The notes under the pieces: generated by a model
What the model was told of the DNA's origin: nothing
The model's input: only the letters and a program-made list of their open reading frames with translations
Database searches by the model: none
Program-made: the position numbers and the translations under genes
DNA from: Actinoallomurus liliacearum
GTDB lineage: Bacteria; Actinomycetota; Actinomycetes; Streptosporangiales; Streptosporangiaceae
Direction of reading: 5' to 3'
Length of the DNA: 64,000 nucleotides
Assembly (NCBI RefSeq): GCF_039542035.1
Contig: NZ_BAABHJ010000023.1
Coordinates: forward strand, 310,001-374,000
In this document: in pieces, positions 41,841 to 50,478 of the stretch
How positions within the stretch are numbered: position 1 is the first letter of the stretch
How the letters are laid out: every line of letters begins with the position of its first letter

Positions 41841-42779
41841 ATGGCACCCAGCACGAACGCCCTGCCGCAGGGACGTGACGACTCCGCGCCCTTCGGCCGG
41901 ATGCTGACCGCGATGGTCACCCCCATGGCCGCCGACGGCACCATCGACTACGACGGGGCGGCACGGCTGGCCGCGTACCTGGTGGACGAGCAGCGCAACG
42001 ACGGCCTCGTCGTCAGCGGGACGACGGGAGAGTCGCCGACGACGAGCGACGAGGAGGACGAGCGCCTGCTGCGCACCGTCCTCGAGGCGGTCGGCGACCG
42101 CGCGACGATCGTCGCCGGCGTCGGCACGAACCACACCCAGCACACCCTGAAGCTGGCGCGCCAGGCGGAGCGGGCCGGCGCCCACGGCCTCCTGGTCGTC
42201 ACCCCGTACTACAACAAGCCGCCGCAGGAAGGACTCGCGCGCCACTTCACCACGGTGGCCGACGCGACCGGCCTGCCGGTGATGCTCTATGACATCCCCG
42301 GCCGTACCGGCACGCCCATCGCCGCGGAGACGCTGCTGCGGCTCGCCGACCACCCGCGGATCATCGCGGTGAAGGAGGCGAAGGGCGATCTGTTCGGGGC
42401 CTCGCAGGTGATGGCCGAGACGGATCTGGTGTTCTACTCCGGCGACGACGCGCTGAACCTGCCGTGGCTGTCGGTCGGCGCGGCCGGCTTCGTGAGCGTG
42501 GTCGGGCACGTCGTCGGCGCCGACCTGCGCGAGATGATCGACGCGTTCCTCGGCGGGGACACGCGGCGCGCCACGGAGATCCACCGCAGGCTGCTGCCGG
42601 TCGTCACCGCCCTCATGACCCGCACTCAGGGCGTCATCGCCACCAAGGCGGCGCTGTCCCTGCTCGGGCTGCCCGGCGGCACCGTCCGCCCGCCCCTGGT
42701 GGACGCGACGCCGGAGTTCACCGCCGCGCTGCGCGAGGACCTCGTCGCCGGCGGCGTCAAGATCGTGGAGGGTCCGTGA
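41841..42779 (+). CDS. dapA: 4-hydroxy-tetrahydrodipicolinate synthase
   Basis: DapA condenses pyruvate with aspartate semialdehyde, first step toward diaminopimelate and lysine. The 312-residue protein from ATG 41841 has FGRMLTAMVTPMAADGTIDY, VVSGTTGESPTTSDEE (substrate loop), YYNKPPQEGLARHF (Tyr), VMLYDIPGRTG and the Schiff-base Lys in IIAVKEAKGD (about 177). Its TGA overlaps a following GTG. dapB is 21.5 kb upstream. Confidence 0.97.
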   Translation: MAPSTNALPQGRDDSAPFGRMLTAMVTPMAADGTIDYDGAARLAAYLVDEQRNDGLVVSGTTGESPTTSDEEDERLLRTVLEAVGDRATIVAGVGTNHTQHTLKLARQAERAGAHGLLVVTPYYNKPPQEGLARHFTTVADATGLPVMLYDIPGRTGTPIAAETLLRLADHPRIIAVKEAKGDLFGASQVMAETDLVFYSGDDALNLPWLSVGAAGFVSVVGHVVGADLREMIDAFLGGDTRRATEIHRRLLPVVTALMTRTQGVIATKAALSLLGLPGGTVRPPLVDATPEFTAALREDLVAGGVKIVEGP

Positions 42780-42829
42780 GCGGACCACAGGTTCCCAAGG
42801 CATCGCCGGAGAGGCGAGCCGCTGAATAG
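42776..42829 (+). CDS. 17-residue ORF overlapping the dapA stop
   Basis: GTG 42776 overlaps the dapA TGA (GTGA) and opens 17 codons (SGPQVPKASPERRAAE after the start) ending in TAG. It is only 12 bases before the next leader ORF. Too short to judge by composition; it may only relay ribosomes. Confidence 0.25.
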   Translation: MSGPQVPKASPERRAAE

Positions 42830-42841
42830 GTAGGAGGGCGC

Positions 42842-42898
42842 GTGACCAACGCGCAAGACCATGCCCCCGCTCGATCAGGTGAGGGGGCATGGGGATGA
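42842..42898 (+). CDS. Leader peptide ORF coupled to RNase J
   Basis: GTG 42842 follows TAGGAGGGCGC, the strongest ribosome-binding site of the region. It encodes 18 residues, VTNAQDHAPARSGEGAWG. Its TGA overlaps the ATG of the RNase J gene at 42895 (ATGA). Translation through it would pass the hairpin that covers the RNase J ribosome-binding site, so it could control access. Not tested; no similar peptide is known to me. Confidence 0.45.
   Translation: MTNAQDHAPARSGEGAWG
42860..42891 (+). promoter_or_regulatory. Hairpin covering the RNase J ribosome-binding site
   Basis: CATGCCCCC (42860-42868) pairs with GGGGGCATG (42883-42891) across a 14-base loop. The right arm contains most of the GAGGGGG that would serve the ATG at 42895. 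Confidence 0.55.
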
Positions 42899-44574
42899 GT
42901 CATCCGCATCCCGGTCTCGGCACTCCGCGGCCGCTCGTCCAGGGCGGTCTGCGGATCGTGCCGCTCGGCGGCCTCGGCGAGATCGGCCGCAACATGACGG
43001 TGTTCGAGTACGACGGCCGGCTGGCGATCGTCGACTGCGGCGTGCTGTTCCCCGAGACGGAGCAGCCCGGCGTCGACCTGATCCTGCCGGACTTCGACTA
43101 CATCCGTGACCGCCTCGACGACATCGAGGCGGTGATCCTCACTCACGGCCACGAGGATCACATCGGCGCCGTGCCGTACCTCCTGCGGGAGCGGCCGGAC
43201 ATCCCCGTCGTCGGCTCACGGCTGACCCTCGCGCTGCTGGAGGCCAAGCTCGCCGAGCACCGCATCAACCCGGTCGCGCTGCGCGTGGCCGAGGGCGACC
43301 GGCGGTCCTTTGGACCGTTCGACTGTGAGTTCCTCGCGGTCAACCACTCGATCCCCGACGCCCTGGCGGTCGCCATCCGCACGCCCGCCGGCCTCGTGCT
43401 GGCCACCGGCGACTTCAAGATGGACCAGCTGCCGCTGGACGGCCGGCTCACGGACCTCGGCGGGTTCGCCCGCCTCGGCGCCGAGGGCATCGACCTGCTG
43501 CTGTCGGACTCCACCAACGCCGAGGTCCCCGGCTTCGTCACCAGCGAGCGCGACATCGGCGTCGTCCTGGGCGACGTGCTCCGCGTGGCGGAGAAGCGCG
43601 TCATCGTCGCCTGCTTCGCCTCGCACGTCCACCGCGTGCAGCAGGTCCTGGACGCCGCGCATGCCAGCGGCCGCAAGGTCTGCCTCGTCGGCCGGTCCAT
43701 GGTGCGCAACATGGGCGTCGCCCGGGACCTGGGCTACCTGCAGGTGCCCGGCGGGATCATGGTCGACCAGAAGGAGATCGACGACCTGCCCGCCGAGAGG
43801 GTGGTGCTGGTCTGCACCGGCTCGCAGGGCGAGCCGATGTCGGCGCTGTCCCGGATGGCGAACCGGGACCACCAGATCCGGATCGAGGAGGGCGACACGG
43901 TGATCCTCGCGTCGTCGCTCATCCCCGGCAACGAGAACGCCGTCAACCGCGTCATCAACGGCCTCACCCGCTGGGGCGCGCGGGTCGTGCACAAGGGCAA
44001 CGCGCTCGTGCACGTCTCCGGTCACTCCCCGGCCGGCGAGCTGCTGTACGTGCTGAACATGACCCGGCCGAGCAACTTCATGCCGGTCCACGGGGAGTGG
44101 CGGCACCTGCGGGCGCACGCCCGGCTGGCCGAGCTCACCGGCGTCCCCCACGAGAACGTCATCATCGCCGAGGACGGCGTGGTGGTCGACCTGGTCGACG
44201 GCAAGGCGCAGATCGCCGGAGCCGTCCGCGCCGGGTACGTCTACGTCGACGGCCTGTCGGTCGGCGAGATCACCGAGACCTCGCTGAAGGACCGCCGCAT
44301 CCTCGGCGACGAGGGCTTCGTCTCCATCGTCGTCGTGGTCGACTCCGAGAGCGGCAAGCCCCTCGGCGGCCCGGAGATCCACGCCCGCGGAGCCGGGATC
44401 GACAGCTTCGAGCCGGTCATCCCGCGCATCGAGGACGTACTGGACACCGCCGCCGCGGACGGCGTCAACGACATCCACCAGTTGCGGCAGGTCGTACGCC
44501 GCACGGTGGGTCGCTGGGTCAACGAGACCTACGGCCGCCGCCCGATGATCATCCCGGTCATCGTCGAGGTCTGA
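42895..44574 (+). CDS. rnj: Ribonuclease J
   Basis: RNase J is a metallo-beta-lactamase/beta-CASP nuclease with 5'-3' exo- and endonuclease activity in RNA decay. Start at ATG 42895 gives SHPHPGLG, the conserved actinobacterial N-terminus (ATG 42889 is two codons upstream). The 559 residues include LTHGHEDHIGA (metal site, about 80), FLAVNHSIPDA, LATGDFKMD, the beta-CASP part (CFASHVHRVQQV, CTGSQGEPMSALSRMAN), HVSGHSPAGEL and a C-terminal domain ending RRPMIIPVIVEV. It follows dapA as in other actinomycetes. Confidence 0.97.
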   Translation: MSHPHPGLGTPRPLVQGGLRIVPLGGLGEIGRNMTVFEYDGRLAIVDCGVLFPETEQPGVDLILPDFDYIRDRLDDIEAVILTHGHEDHIGAVPYLLRERPDIPVVGSRLTLALLEAKLAEHRINPVALRVAEGDRRSFGPFDCEFLAVNHSIPDALAVAIRTPAGLVLATGDFKMDQLPLDGRLTDLGGFARLGAEGIDLLLSDSTNAEVPGFVTSERDIGVVLGDVLRVAEKRVIVACFASHVHRVQQVLDAAHASGRKVCLVGRSMVRNMGVARDLGYLQVPGGIMVDQKEIDDLPAERVVLVCTGSQGEPMSALSRMANRDHQIRIEEGDTVILASSLIPGNENAVNRVINGLTRWGARVVHKGNALVHVSGHSPAGELLYVLNMTRPSNFMPVHGEWRHLRAHARLAELTGVPHENVIIAEDGVVVDLVDGKAQIAGAVRAGYVYVDGLSVGEITETSLKDRRILGDEGFVSIVVVVDSESGKPLGGPEIHARGAGIDSFEPVIPRIEDVLDTAAADGVNDIHQLRQVVRRTVGRWVNETYGRRPMIIPVIVEV

Positions 44575-44585
44575 TCCACCCCGAG

Positions 44586-44613
44586 CCGGTCCGGTCCGCA
44601 CGGACCGGACCGG
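44586..44613 (+). terminator. Terminator hairpin after RNase J gene
   Basis: CCGGTCCGGTCCG and CGGACCGGACCGG form a near-perfect 12-13 bp stem with a minimal loop, starting 12 bases after the stop. Confidence 0.7.
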
Positions 44614-44770
44614 ACGGGACCGGTTCGCGTCCCCCCGACTCGCGTCCGGGGGACCGGCCGGACGGGACCTGTTCGTGTCCTGCGGATGCCCGTCCGGGGC
44701 CGGTTCGTGTCCTCCGGACTCGCGTCCGGGGACCGGCCGGGCGGGGCGGGTTCGGCCCGCCGACGGCCGA
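44614..44770. repeat. Degenerate GC repeats between RNase J and ftsK
   Basis: Two or three imperfect copies, about 50-60 bp each, share GACTCGCGTCCGGGG, then ACCGGCCGG.CGGG and a GTTCG.GTCC segment. No gene is visible here; the ftsK promoter should lie at or after the end of the tract. Confidence 0.55.
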
Positions 44771-44833
44771 TCGACGACACGCCGTAAGGCGAGGTTCAAC
44801 GGCGGCGGGCGGGGCGCCGCTAGTCTCGGCATC

Positions 44834-47404
44834 ATGGCCACACGTACGCCCGGGGGTGCTAAGGGCTCCTCCTCAGGTACGCGTGGCGGCACGGCGCGAA
44901 GGCCCGCCGCCCGTAAACCGGCGGCCGGGGGCAAGGGTTCGGCCGCGAAGACCCCGGCACGCGCGTCGGGGACGCGCAAGCGCGCACCGGCGGCGTCCCG
45001 GCCGGCGGCGCGCTCCCGCCCGCCGCAGCGGCCCGATCCGATCAGCACCCTCTTCCTCGGCTTCTGGCAGTTCGTGGCCCAGGTGTGGTTGCTCCTGGCC
45101 CGCGCCGTGGGCGGGATGGCGCGGACGTTCGGGCGCGGGGCCCGCGAGCTGGACGAGGAGCACCGCCGCGACGGGCAGGGCCTCGCCTTCCTCGGCCTGG
45201 CGATCGTCCTGGCCGCGGCCACCTGGTTCGACCCGCACACCTGGGCGCTGAAGAACCTCGGCCGAGTGATCCGGGACTGCCTGGGATCGCTGGCCATGGT
45301 GCTGCCGCTGATCTGCCTCCTGCCGGCCTGGCGGCTGCTGCGCCATCCGGAGCGCAACGGCGACGTCGGCCGCATCCTCATCGGCTGCGCGGCGCTGGTC
45401 GGCGGCATCGTCGGCATCGTGCACATCGCGCACGGCACGCCGTACCCCAGCGCGGGCGAGCACGCCCTGCAGGGCAGCGGCGGCCTGCTCGGCTGGCTGC
45501 TGTCCGCGCCGCTCACCAGCACCGTCACCGCCTTCGTCGCGGTCCCGCTGCTGTTGCTGCTGGTCGGCTTCGGCGTGCTCGTCGTGACCGCGACACCCGT
45601 GCACCGGGTGCCGGACCGGCTCGCCGAGTTGCGGGACCGGATGCTGCTGCGCGAGCCGGAGGAGGCACCGGAGGAGCCGGAGAAGACCGCAAAGAATCGG
45701 AAACGGTCCCGCAAGGCCGAGGTCGAGGTCGGAGAGCACCACCAGCCGTACGACACGCCGGTCGTGTCCGAGACCCGGACCACGCGGGCCGACCAGATCT
45801 TCGAGGAGGACGAGGGGCCGAGCCTCGCCGACGAGCTGCTGTCGCCTCCGGAGCCGCCGGAGCCTCCCATGCCGCCCGACCCGACGCCGGCGCCGCGGAT
45901 CACCGAGCAGCTCACCCTGTCGACCTCGTCGACGGGCGACGGCACCTACCGGCTGCCGCCTCCCGGCGTCCTGAAGGCCGGATCGGTCGTCAAGCCGCGT
46001 ACCAAGGCCAACGACGTCGTCGTGAACGCCCTGTCCGAGGTGCTCGACCAGTTCAACATCGACGCGCAGGTCACCGGCTTCACCCGGGGCCCGACGATCA
46101 CCCGGTACGAGATCGAGCTCGGCCCCGCCGTCAAGGTCGAACGGATCACCGCGCTGGCCAAGAACATCGCGCTCGCCGTCAAGAGCGCCGACGTGCGGAT
46201 CATCTCCCCGATCCCCGGCAAGTCCGCGATCGGCGTCGAGATCCCCAACACCGACAAGGACATCGTCAGCCTGGGGGACACCCTGCGGTCCTCGGTGGCG
46301 GCAGGCGACCACCACCCGATGCTCGTCGGGCTCGGCAAGGACGTCGAGGGCCGCACCGTCGTGGCCAACCTCGCGAAGATGCCGCACATGCTCATCGCGG
46401 GCGCCACCGGCGCCGGTAAGTCGACCTGCATCAACGGCCTGATCACCTCGATCCTCATGCGGTCGACCCCGGACGAGGTGCGCATGGTCCTCGTCGATCC
46501 CAAGCGCGTCGAGCTCACCTCCTACGCCGGGATCCCGCACCTGATCACGCCGATCATCACCAACCCCAAGAAGGCCGCCGAGGCGCTGCAGTGGGTGGTC
46601 GGCGAGATGGACCGGCGCTACGACGACCTCGCCGCCTCCGGGTACCGCCACATCGACGACTTCAACAAGGCCGTCGTCGCGGGCAAGCTCACCGCCCCGC
46701 CGGGCAGCGAGCGCGTCTACCAGCCGTACCCCTACCTCCTCGTGATCGTCGACGAGCTCGCCGACCTCATGATGGTCGCGCCCCGCGACGTCGAGGACTC
46801 GGTCGTGCGCATCACCCAGCTGGCCCGCGCGGCGGGCATCCACCTGGTGCTCGCCACGCAGCGGCCCAGCGTCGACGTCGTCACCGGCCTGATCAAGGCG
46901 AACGTCCCGTCCCGGCTGGCGTTCGCGACCTCCAGCCTCGCCGACAGCCGCGTCATCCTCGACCAGCCGGGCGCGGAGAAGCTTGTCGGCCAGGGTGACG
47001 CGCTGTTCCTGCCGATGGGCGCGAGCAAGCCGATGCGGCTGCAGAACGCCTATGTCTCGGAGAAGGAGATCCACGAGGTCGTCGAGCACTGCAAGAAGCA
47101 GGCCGAGCCCGACTACCGCGAGGACGTCGCCGCGGCGGAGACGCGCAAGAAGGAGATCGACGAGGACATCGGCGACGACCTCGAGCTGCTGATCCAGGCG
47201 GCCGAGCTGATCGTCTCCACGCAGTTCGGCTCGACCTCGATGCTGCAGCGAAAGCTGCGCGTCGGGTTCGCGAAGGCGGGGCGCCTCATGGACCTGCTGG
47301 AAAGCCGCAACATAGTGGGCCCCAGCGAGGGGTCGAAGGCACGTGACGTCCTGGTCAAACCCGACGATCTACCCGGTGTGCTCGCGTCCCTGCGCGGAGA
47401 GTAG
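44834..47404 (+). CDS. ftsK: DNA translocase FtsK/SpoIIIE
   Basis: FtsK pumps chromosomal DNA through the septum. Start ATG 44834 gives 856 residues. N-terminal Arg/Ala-rich tail (1-70); four or five membrane helices (about 75-270, e.g. LAFLGLAIVLAAATWF); charged/Pro linker (about 275-370); motor domain (about 380-770) with Walker A IAGATGAGKST (about 522) and Walker B YLLVIVDELADLMM; C-terminal winged gamma domain (STSMLQRKLRVGFAKAGRLMDLLE), which reads DNA polarity sequences. All parts are present. Confidence 0.97.
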   Translation: MATRTPGGAKGSSSGTRGGTARRPAARKPAAGGKGSAAKTPARASGTRKRAPAASRPAARSRPPQRPDPISTLFLGFWQFVAQVWLLLARAVGGMARTFGRGARELDEEHRRDGQGLAFLGLAIVLAAATWFDPHTWALKNLGRVIRDCLGSLAMVLPLICLLPAWRLLRHPERNGDVGRILIGCAALVGGIVGIVHIAHGTPYPSAGEHALQGSGGLLGWLLSAPLTSTVTAFVAVPLLLLLVGFGVLVVTATPVHRVPDRLAELRDRMLLREPEEAPEEPEKTAKNRKRSRKAEVEVGEHHQPYDTPVVSETRTTRADQIFEEDEGPSLADELLSPPEPPEPPMPPDPTPAPRITEQLTLSTSSTGDGTYRLPPPGVLKAGSVVKPRTKANDVVVNALSEVLDQFNIDAQVTGFTRGPTITRYEIELGPAVKVERITALAKNIALAVKSADVRIISPIPGKSAIGVEIPNTDKDIVSLGDTLRSSVAAGDHHPMLVGLGKDVEGRTVVANLAKMPHMLIAGATGAGKSTCINGLITSILMRSTPDEVRMVLVDPKRVELTSYAGIPHLITPIITNPKKAAEALQWVVGEMDRRYDDLAASGYRHIDDFNKAVVAGKLTAPPGSERVYQPYPYLLVIVDELADLMMVAPRDVEDSVVRITQLARAAGIHLVLATQRPSVDVVTGLIKANVPSRLAFATSSLADSRVILDQPGAEKLVGQGDALFLPMGASKPMRLQNAYVSEKEIHEVVEHCKKQAEPDYREDVAAAETRKKEIDEDIGDDLELLIQAAELIVSTQFGSTSMLQRKLRVGFAKAGRLMDLLESRNIVGPSEGSKARDVLVKPDDLPGVLASLRGE

Positions 47405-47546
47405 CGATCGAGATCTTGGGGTAGCTGACTTAGTGCGCGTTGCACATCGCTTCTCACGCCCCGCCTTCATAGACTGATCATGGAGCGGGGAAGCGACCCG
47501 GCGGCGTGGACCTGAACACCGCCACGAGGTTCCCAGGAGGCGTGTC

Positions 47547-48284
47547 GTGACGATCGGTGGCACCCTCGCGAAGGCCCGCCAGGAGGCGGGTCTCAGCGTC
47601 CCGCAGGTCGCCGGCCGGACTCGCATCCGCGAGACGGTGCTCCAGGCCATCGAGCGCGACGACTTCAGCATGTGCGGCGGGGACTTCTACGCCCGCGGCC
47701 ACATCCGGAGCATCGCGCGCGCCACCGGGATCGACCCGGAGCCGCTGGTCCAGGAGTACGACGACGCGCACGGGGGCCCGCCGCAGGCGGTCTCCGCGCG
47801 GCTGGCGTTCGAGGCGAAGACCCCCGTCAAGATCCTGGAACGCCGCTCGCCGAACTGGAGCGCCGCCATGGCGGTCGCCCTGGTCGCCGTCGTGCTGTAC
47901 GGGATCTTCCGGGTGGCCACCGGTGAGGAGCGCCACAAGTCCGCCGAGCGGGCCGCCGCGCCGGCCGCCACCGCGACGGCGACGGCCCGCCCGTCGCACA
48001 CCGCCGCCGTGGCCCAGGCGCCCCGCAAGGAGGTCACCGTCCGCCTCAAGGCCAAGCGGGCGAGCTGGCTCAGCGTCGAGGACGACAAGGGCAAGCAGCT
48101 GTTCAGCGGCGTCATCCGCGCCGGTCAGTCCCAGGAGTGGTCGGCCAAGAAGCACATCCGCCTGGTCATCGGCAACGGTGGCGGGGTGCGCCTCACCGTG
48201 AACGGCAAGGACCTCGGCTCACCCGGCCCGGACGGCCAGGTCGTCCGGCTCGCCTTCGGCCCGGGAGATCCGCAGAAAGGCTGA
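47547..48284 (+). CDS. RodZ-like helix-turn-helix membrane protein
   Basis: The 245-residue protein from GTG 47547 has an N-terminal HTH_25 domain (GGTLAKARQEAGLSVPQVAGRTRIRETVLQAIERDDFSMCGGDFYARGHIRSIARATG), a single membrane span (AAMAVALVAVVLYGIFRV, about 112-130), an Ala/Thr linker and a C-terminal DUF4115 domain (RLKAKRASWLSVEDDKGKQLFSGVI, LVIGNGGGVRLTVNGKDLG). This is the RodZ layout of cell-shape proteins; in actinomycetes the role is less clear. Lies downstream of ftsK. Confidence 0.9.
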   Translation: MTIGGTLAKARQEAGLSVPQVAGRTRIRETVLQAIERDDFSMCGGDFYARGHIRSIARATGIDPEPLVQEYDDAHGGPPQAVSARLAFEAKTPVKILERRSPNWSAAMAVALVAVVLYGIFRVATGEERHKSAERAAAPAATATATARPSHTAAVAQAPRKEVTVRLKAKRASWLSVEDDKGKQLFSGVIRAGQSQEWSAKKHIRLVIGNGGGVRLTVNGKDLGSPGPDGQVVRLAFGPGDPQKG

Positions 48285-48285
48285 T

Positions 48286-48560
48286 CGACCTCATTAGTCA
48301 TGCCTGGTTCCTCCACGATCCGGTCGTTGACCTTCACCCCATCCGGGGCACAGACGCTCCAGCCCAGCCTCCGCAACGCCATCCACGCGTTCGACGGCAG
48401 CTTCCTGCCTCCGGCAAGCGCGCCCCGCAGGAGTGGGATCGGGTGCGCGCGGCGATCCCCTTCGCCCTCCCACCCACCATCCCGGCGGACGCAGTAATCC
48501 ACCTGCCGACCCTGCGCCCGGCGGGCCGGAAAGTGCACGCCGACCTCGCCTTCAGCTAAG
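48286..48560 (-). pseudogene. Possible decayed gene fragment
   Basis: The minus-strand frame carries VDYCVRRDGGWEGEG and NAWMALRRLGWSVCAPDG followed by VKVNDRIVEEPGMTNEV, which looks protein-like, but it has no start, no domain I can name and no matching codon pattern elsewhere. A transposase-type remnant is one possibility. Weak call. Confidence 0.2.
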
Positions 48561-48874
48561 CCAACGCTGTCATCACGATCGGGAAGACCAGCCGGAAGGA
48601 CCGGACCAAGACCGGCCCCACCCCGCCACGCGCCAACCGCCTCGCGCCCAGGCGACGCGAGGTTCCCTCCCCGGCAGCCCGCCCACGCGGTCCTGCCGGC
48701 CAGCGTCCGGCGGGACACGCACCAACGGACCGGGTCCGGCTGCCCCGCGCAGCCCACCGGAACCAGGACGTGACCACGATCAGCACACCCACCCCTGGCC
48801 ACCGGCCACGAGGAGCAGCACTGGGTGCCGGTTTCCACCTCCACGCCCACGCCTCCCCACCCAGGTGGATACAA

Positions 48875-48903
48875 CCCATGCCAGACACCACGTCTGGCAT
48901 GGG
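48875..48903. terminator. Perfect 12-bp hairpin upstream of rimO
   Basis: CCCATGCCAGAC-ACCAC-GTCTGGCATGGG. It stands at the right edge of the gene-poor patch, 130 bases before rimO. Possibly a terminator that insulates rimO, or the end of a lost element. Confidence 0.5.
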
Positions 48904-49035
48904 ACCGCTTAGCTGATCAGAGACGCTGACGGCCGCCCGCCTCGTGCGGGCCAGTACCGTATGGGGCATGTCCACCCCGCGTACTGAGCCCGCGGCCGCG
49001 CAGCGCACGCGCCCCGCGAGAGGGGAGCACCGCGC

Positions 49036-50478
49036 GTGAGCACCGCCGACCAACCCACCGACTCGGCGGATCGCCGGACCGTCTCCCTGGTCACCCTCGG
49101 CTGCGCCCGCAACGAGGTCGACTCCGAGGAGCTCGCGGCACGCCTGGAGAGCGCGGGCTGGACGCTCGACGACTCCGGCGACGCCTCGGTCGTCCTCGTC
49201 AACACCTGCGGCTTCATCGACGCCGCGAAGAAGGACTCGATCGACACCCTGCTCGCGGCGTCCGACTCCGGGGCACGGGTCGTGGCGGCCGGGTGCATGG
49301 CCGAGCGGTACGGCGCGGAGCTGGCCGAGTCGCTGCCCGAGGCCGACGCGGTGCTGAGCTTCGACGACTACGCCGCCATCGGCGAGCGCCTCGACGACGT
49401 CCTCGCCGGCCGTCCGCACCGGGCCCACACTCCGCAGGACCGGCGCAAGCTGCTGCCGCTCAGCCCGGTCCAGCGGTCCGGGGCCGACGTCCACGTCCCT
49501 GGCCACGGTGATCCGCCGCCCGCCCTCGACGCGCCGGACCTGCCCGAGGGCGTCGCCCCGGCGAGCGGCCCGCGCGTCCTGCGGCGGCGCCTCGGCGGCG
49601 GACCGGCGGCCCCGCTCAAGCTCGCCTCCGGCTGCGACCGGCGATGTACGTTCTGCGCCATCCCGGCCTTCCGCGGGGCGTACGTCTCGCGCCGGCCCAC
49701 CGAGGTCCTCGACGAGGCCCGCTGGCTGGCCGGTCAGGGCGTCCGCGAGATCGTCCTGGTCAGCGAGAACTCCACCTCCTACGGCAAGGATCTCGGCGAC
49801 ATCCGCCTGCTGGAGACGCTGCTGCCCGAGCTCGCCGCCGTGCCCGGCGTCGAGCGGGTCCGGGTGAGCTACCTGCAGCCCGCCGAGCTGCGCCCCGGAC
49901 TGATCGAGGCGATCGCCACGACGCCCGGCGTCGCGCCGTACTTCGACCTGTCCTTCCAGCACGCCAGCGGCCCGCTGCTGCGCCGGATGAAGCGGTTCGG
50001 CGACCGCGAGCGCTTCCTCGGCCTGCTCGAGCAGATCCGCGCGCTCGCCCCCGAGGCCGGCGTGCGCTCCAACTTCATCGTCGGTTTCCCCGGTGAGACC
50101 GAACACGACGTCGACGAGCTCGCGCAGTTCCTCACCGCCGCCCGCCTCGACGCCGTCGGCGTGTTCGGCTACTCCGACGAGGAGGGCACCGAGGCGGTCG
50201 GCTTCGACGGCAAGCTCGACGCCGCCGAGATCGACGCCCGCGTCGCCGACCTGTCCTCGCTCGCCGAGGAGCTCACCGCCCAGCGCGCCGAGGAGCGCAT
50301 CGGATCGATCGTGGAGGTGCTGGTCGAGGAGCCCGGCGAGGGCCGGGCCGCGCACCAGGCCCCCGAGATCGACGGCGTCGTGACCCTGAAGGGCGAGGCG
50401 CCCGTCGGGCGGATCGTACGCTCACGCGTCGTCGAGGCGATGGGCGTCGACCTGCTCGCCGTCGTGGACGGGGCATGA
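49036..50478 (+). CDS. rimO: Ribosomal protein S12 methylthiotransferase RimO
   Basis: RimO is a radical-SAM enzyme that methylthiolates an Asp of ribosomal protein S12. The 480-residue protein from GTG 49036 has the N-terminal MTTase domain with cluster cysteines (LVTLGCARNEVDSE, NTCGFIDAAK, VAAGCMAERYG), the radical-SAM motif GCDRRCTFCAIPAFRG (about 199), NFIVGFPGET and a C-terminal TRAM domain. A Pro/Gly-rich insert of about 40 residues (130-175) precedes the radical-SAM domain. Overlaps pgsA by ATGA. Confidence 0.95.
   Translation: MSTADQPTDSADRRTVSLVTLGCARNEVDSEELAARLESAGWTLDDSGDASVVLVNTCGFIDAAKKDSIDTLLAASDSGARVVAAGCMAERYGAELAESLPEADAVLSFDDYAAIGERLDDVLAGRPHRAHTPQDRRKLLPLSPVQRSGADVHVPGHGDPPPALDAPDLPEGVAPASGPRVLRRRLGGGPAAPLKLASGCDRRCTFCAIPAFRGAYVSRRPTEVLDEARWLAGQGVREIVLVSENSTSYGKDLGDIRLLETLLPELAAVPGVERVRVSYLQPAELRPGLIEAIATTPGVAPYFDLSFQHASGPLLRRMKRFGDRERFLGLLEQIRALAPEAGVRSNFIVGFPGETEHDVDELAQFLTAARLDAVGVFGYSDEEGTEAVGFDGKLDAAEIDARVADLSSLAEELTAQRAEERIGSIVEVLVEEPGEGRAAHQAPEIDGVVTLKGEAPVGRIVRSRVVEAMGVDLLAVVDGA

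Larger units (their letters stand above)
48285..49035. other. Gene-poor region of 750 bp
   Basis: No complete gene is recognised between the RodZ-like gene and rimO. Plus-strand composition is strongly C-rich and G-poor over about 48330-48880, unlike neighbouring genes. The minus frame around 48290-48560 reads like the start or inside of a decayed gene. A strong hairpin ends the patch; the rimO promoter should lie at about 48905-49030. Confidence 0.5.

Noticed and set aside
48137..48912. Plus-strand frames in the gene-poor patch as real genes
   Set aside because: No ribosome-binding site, no recognisable domain, biased composition and no continuity with neighbours.
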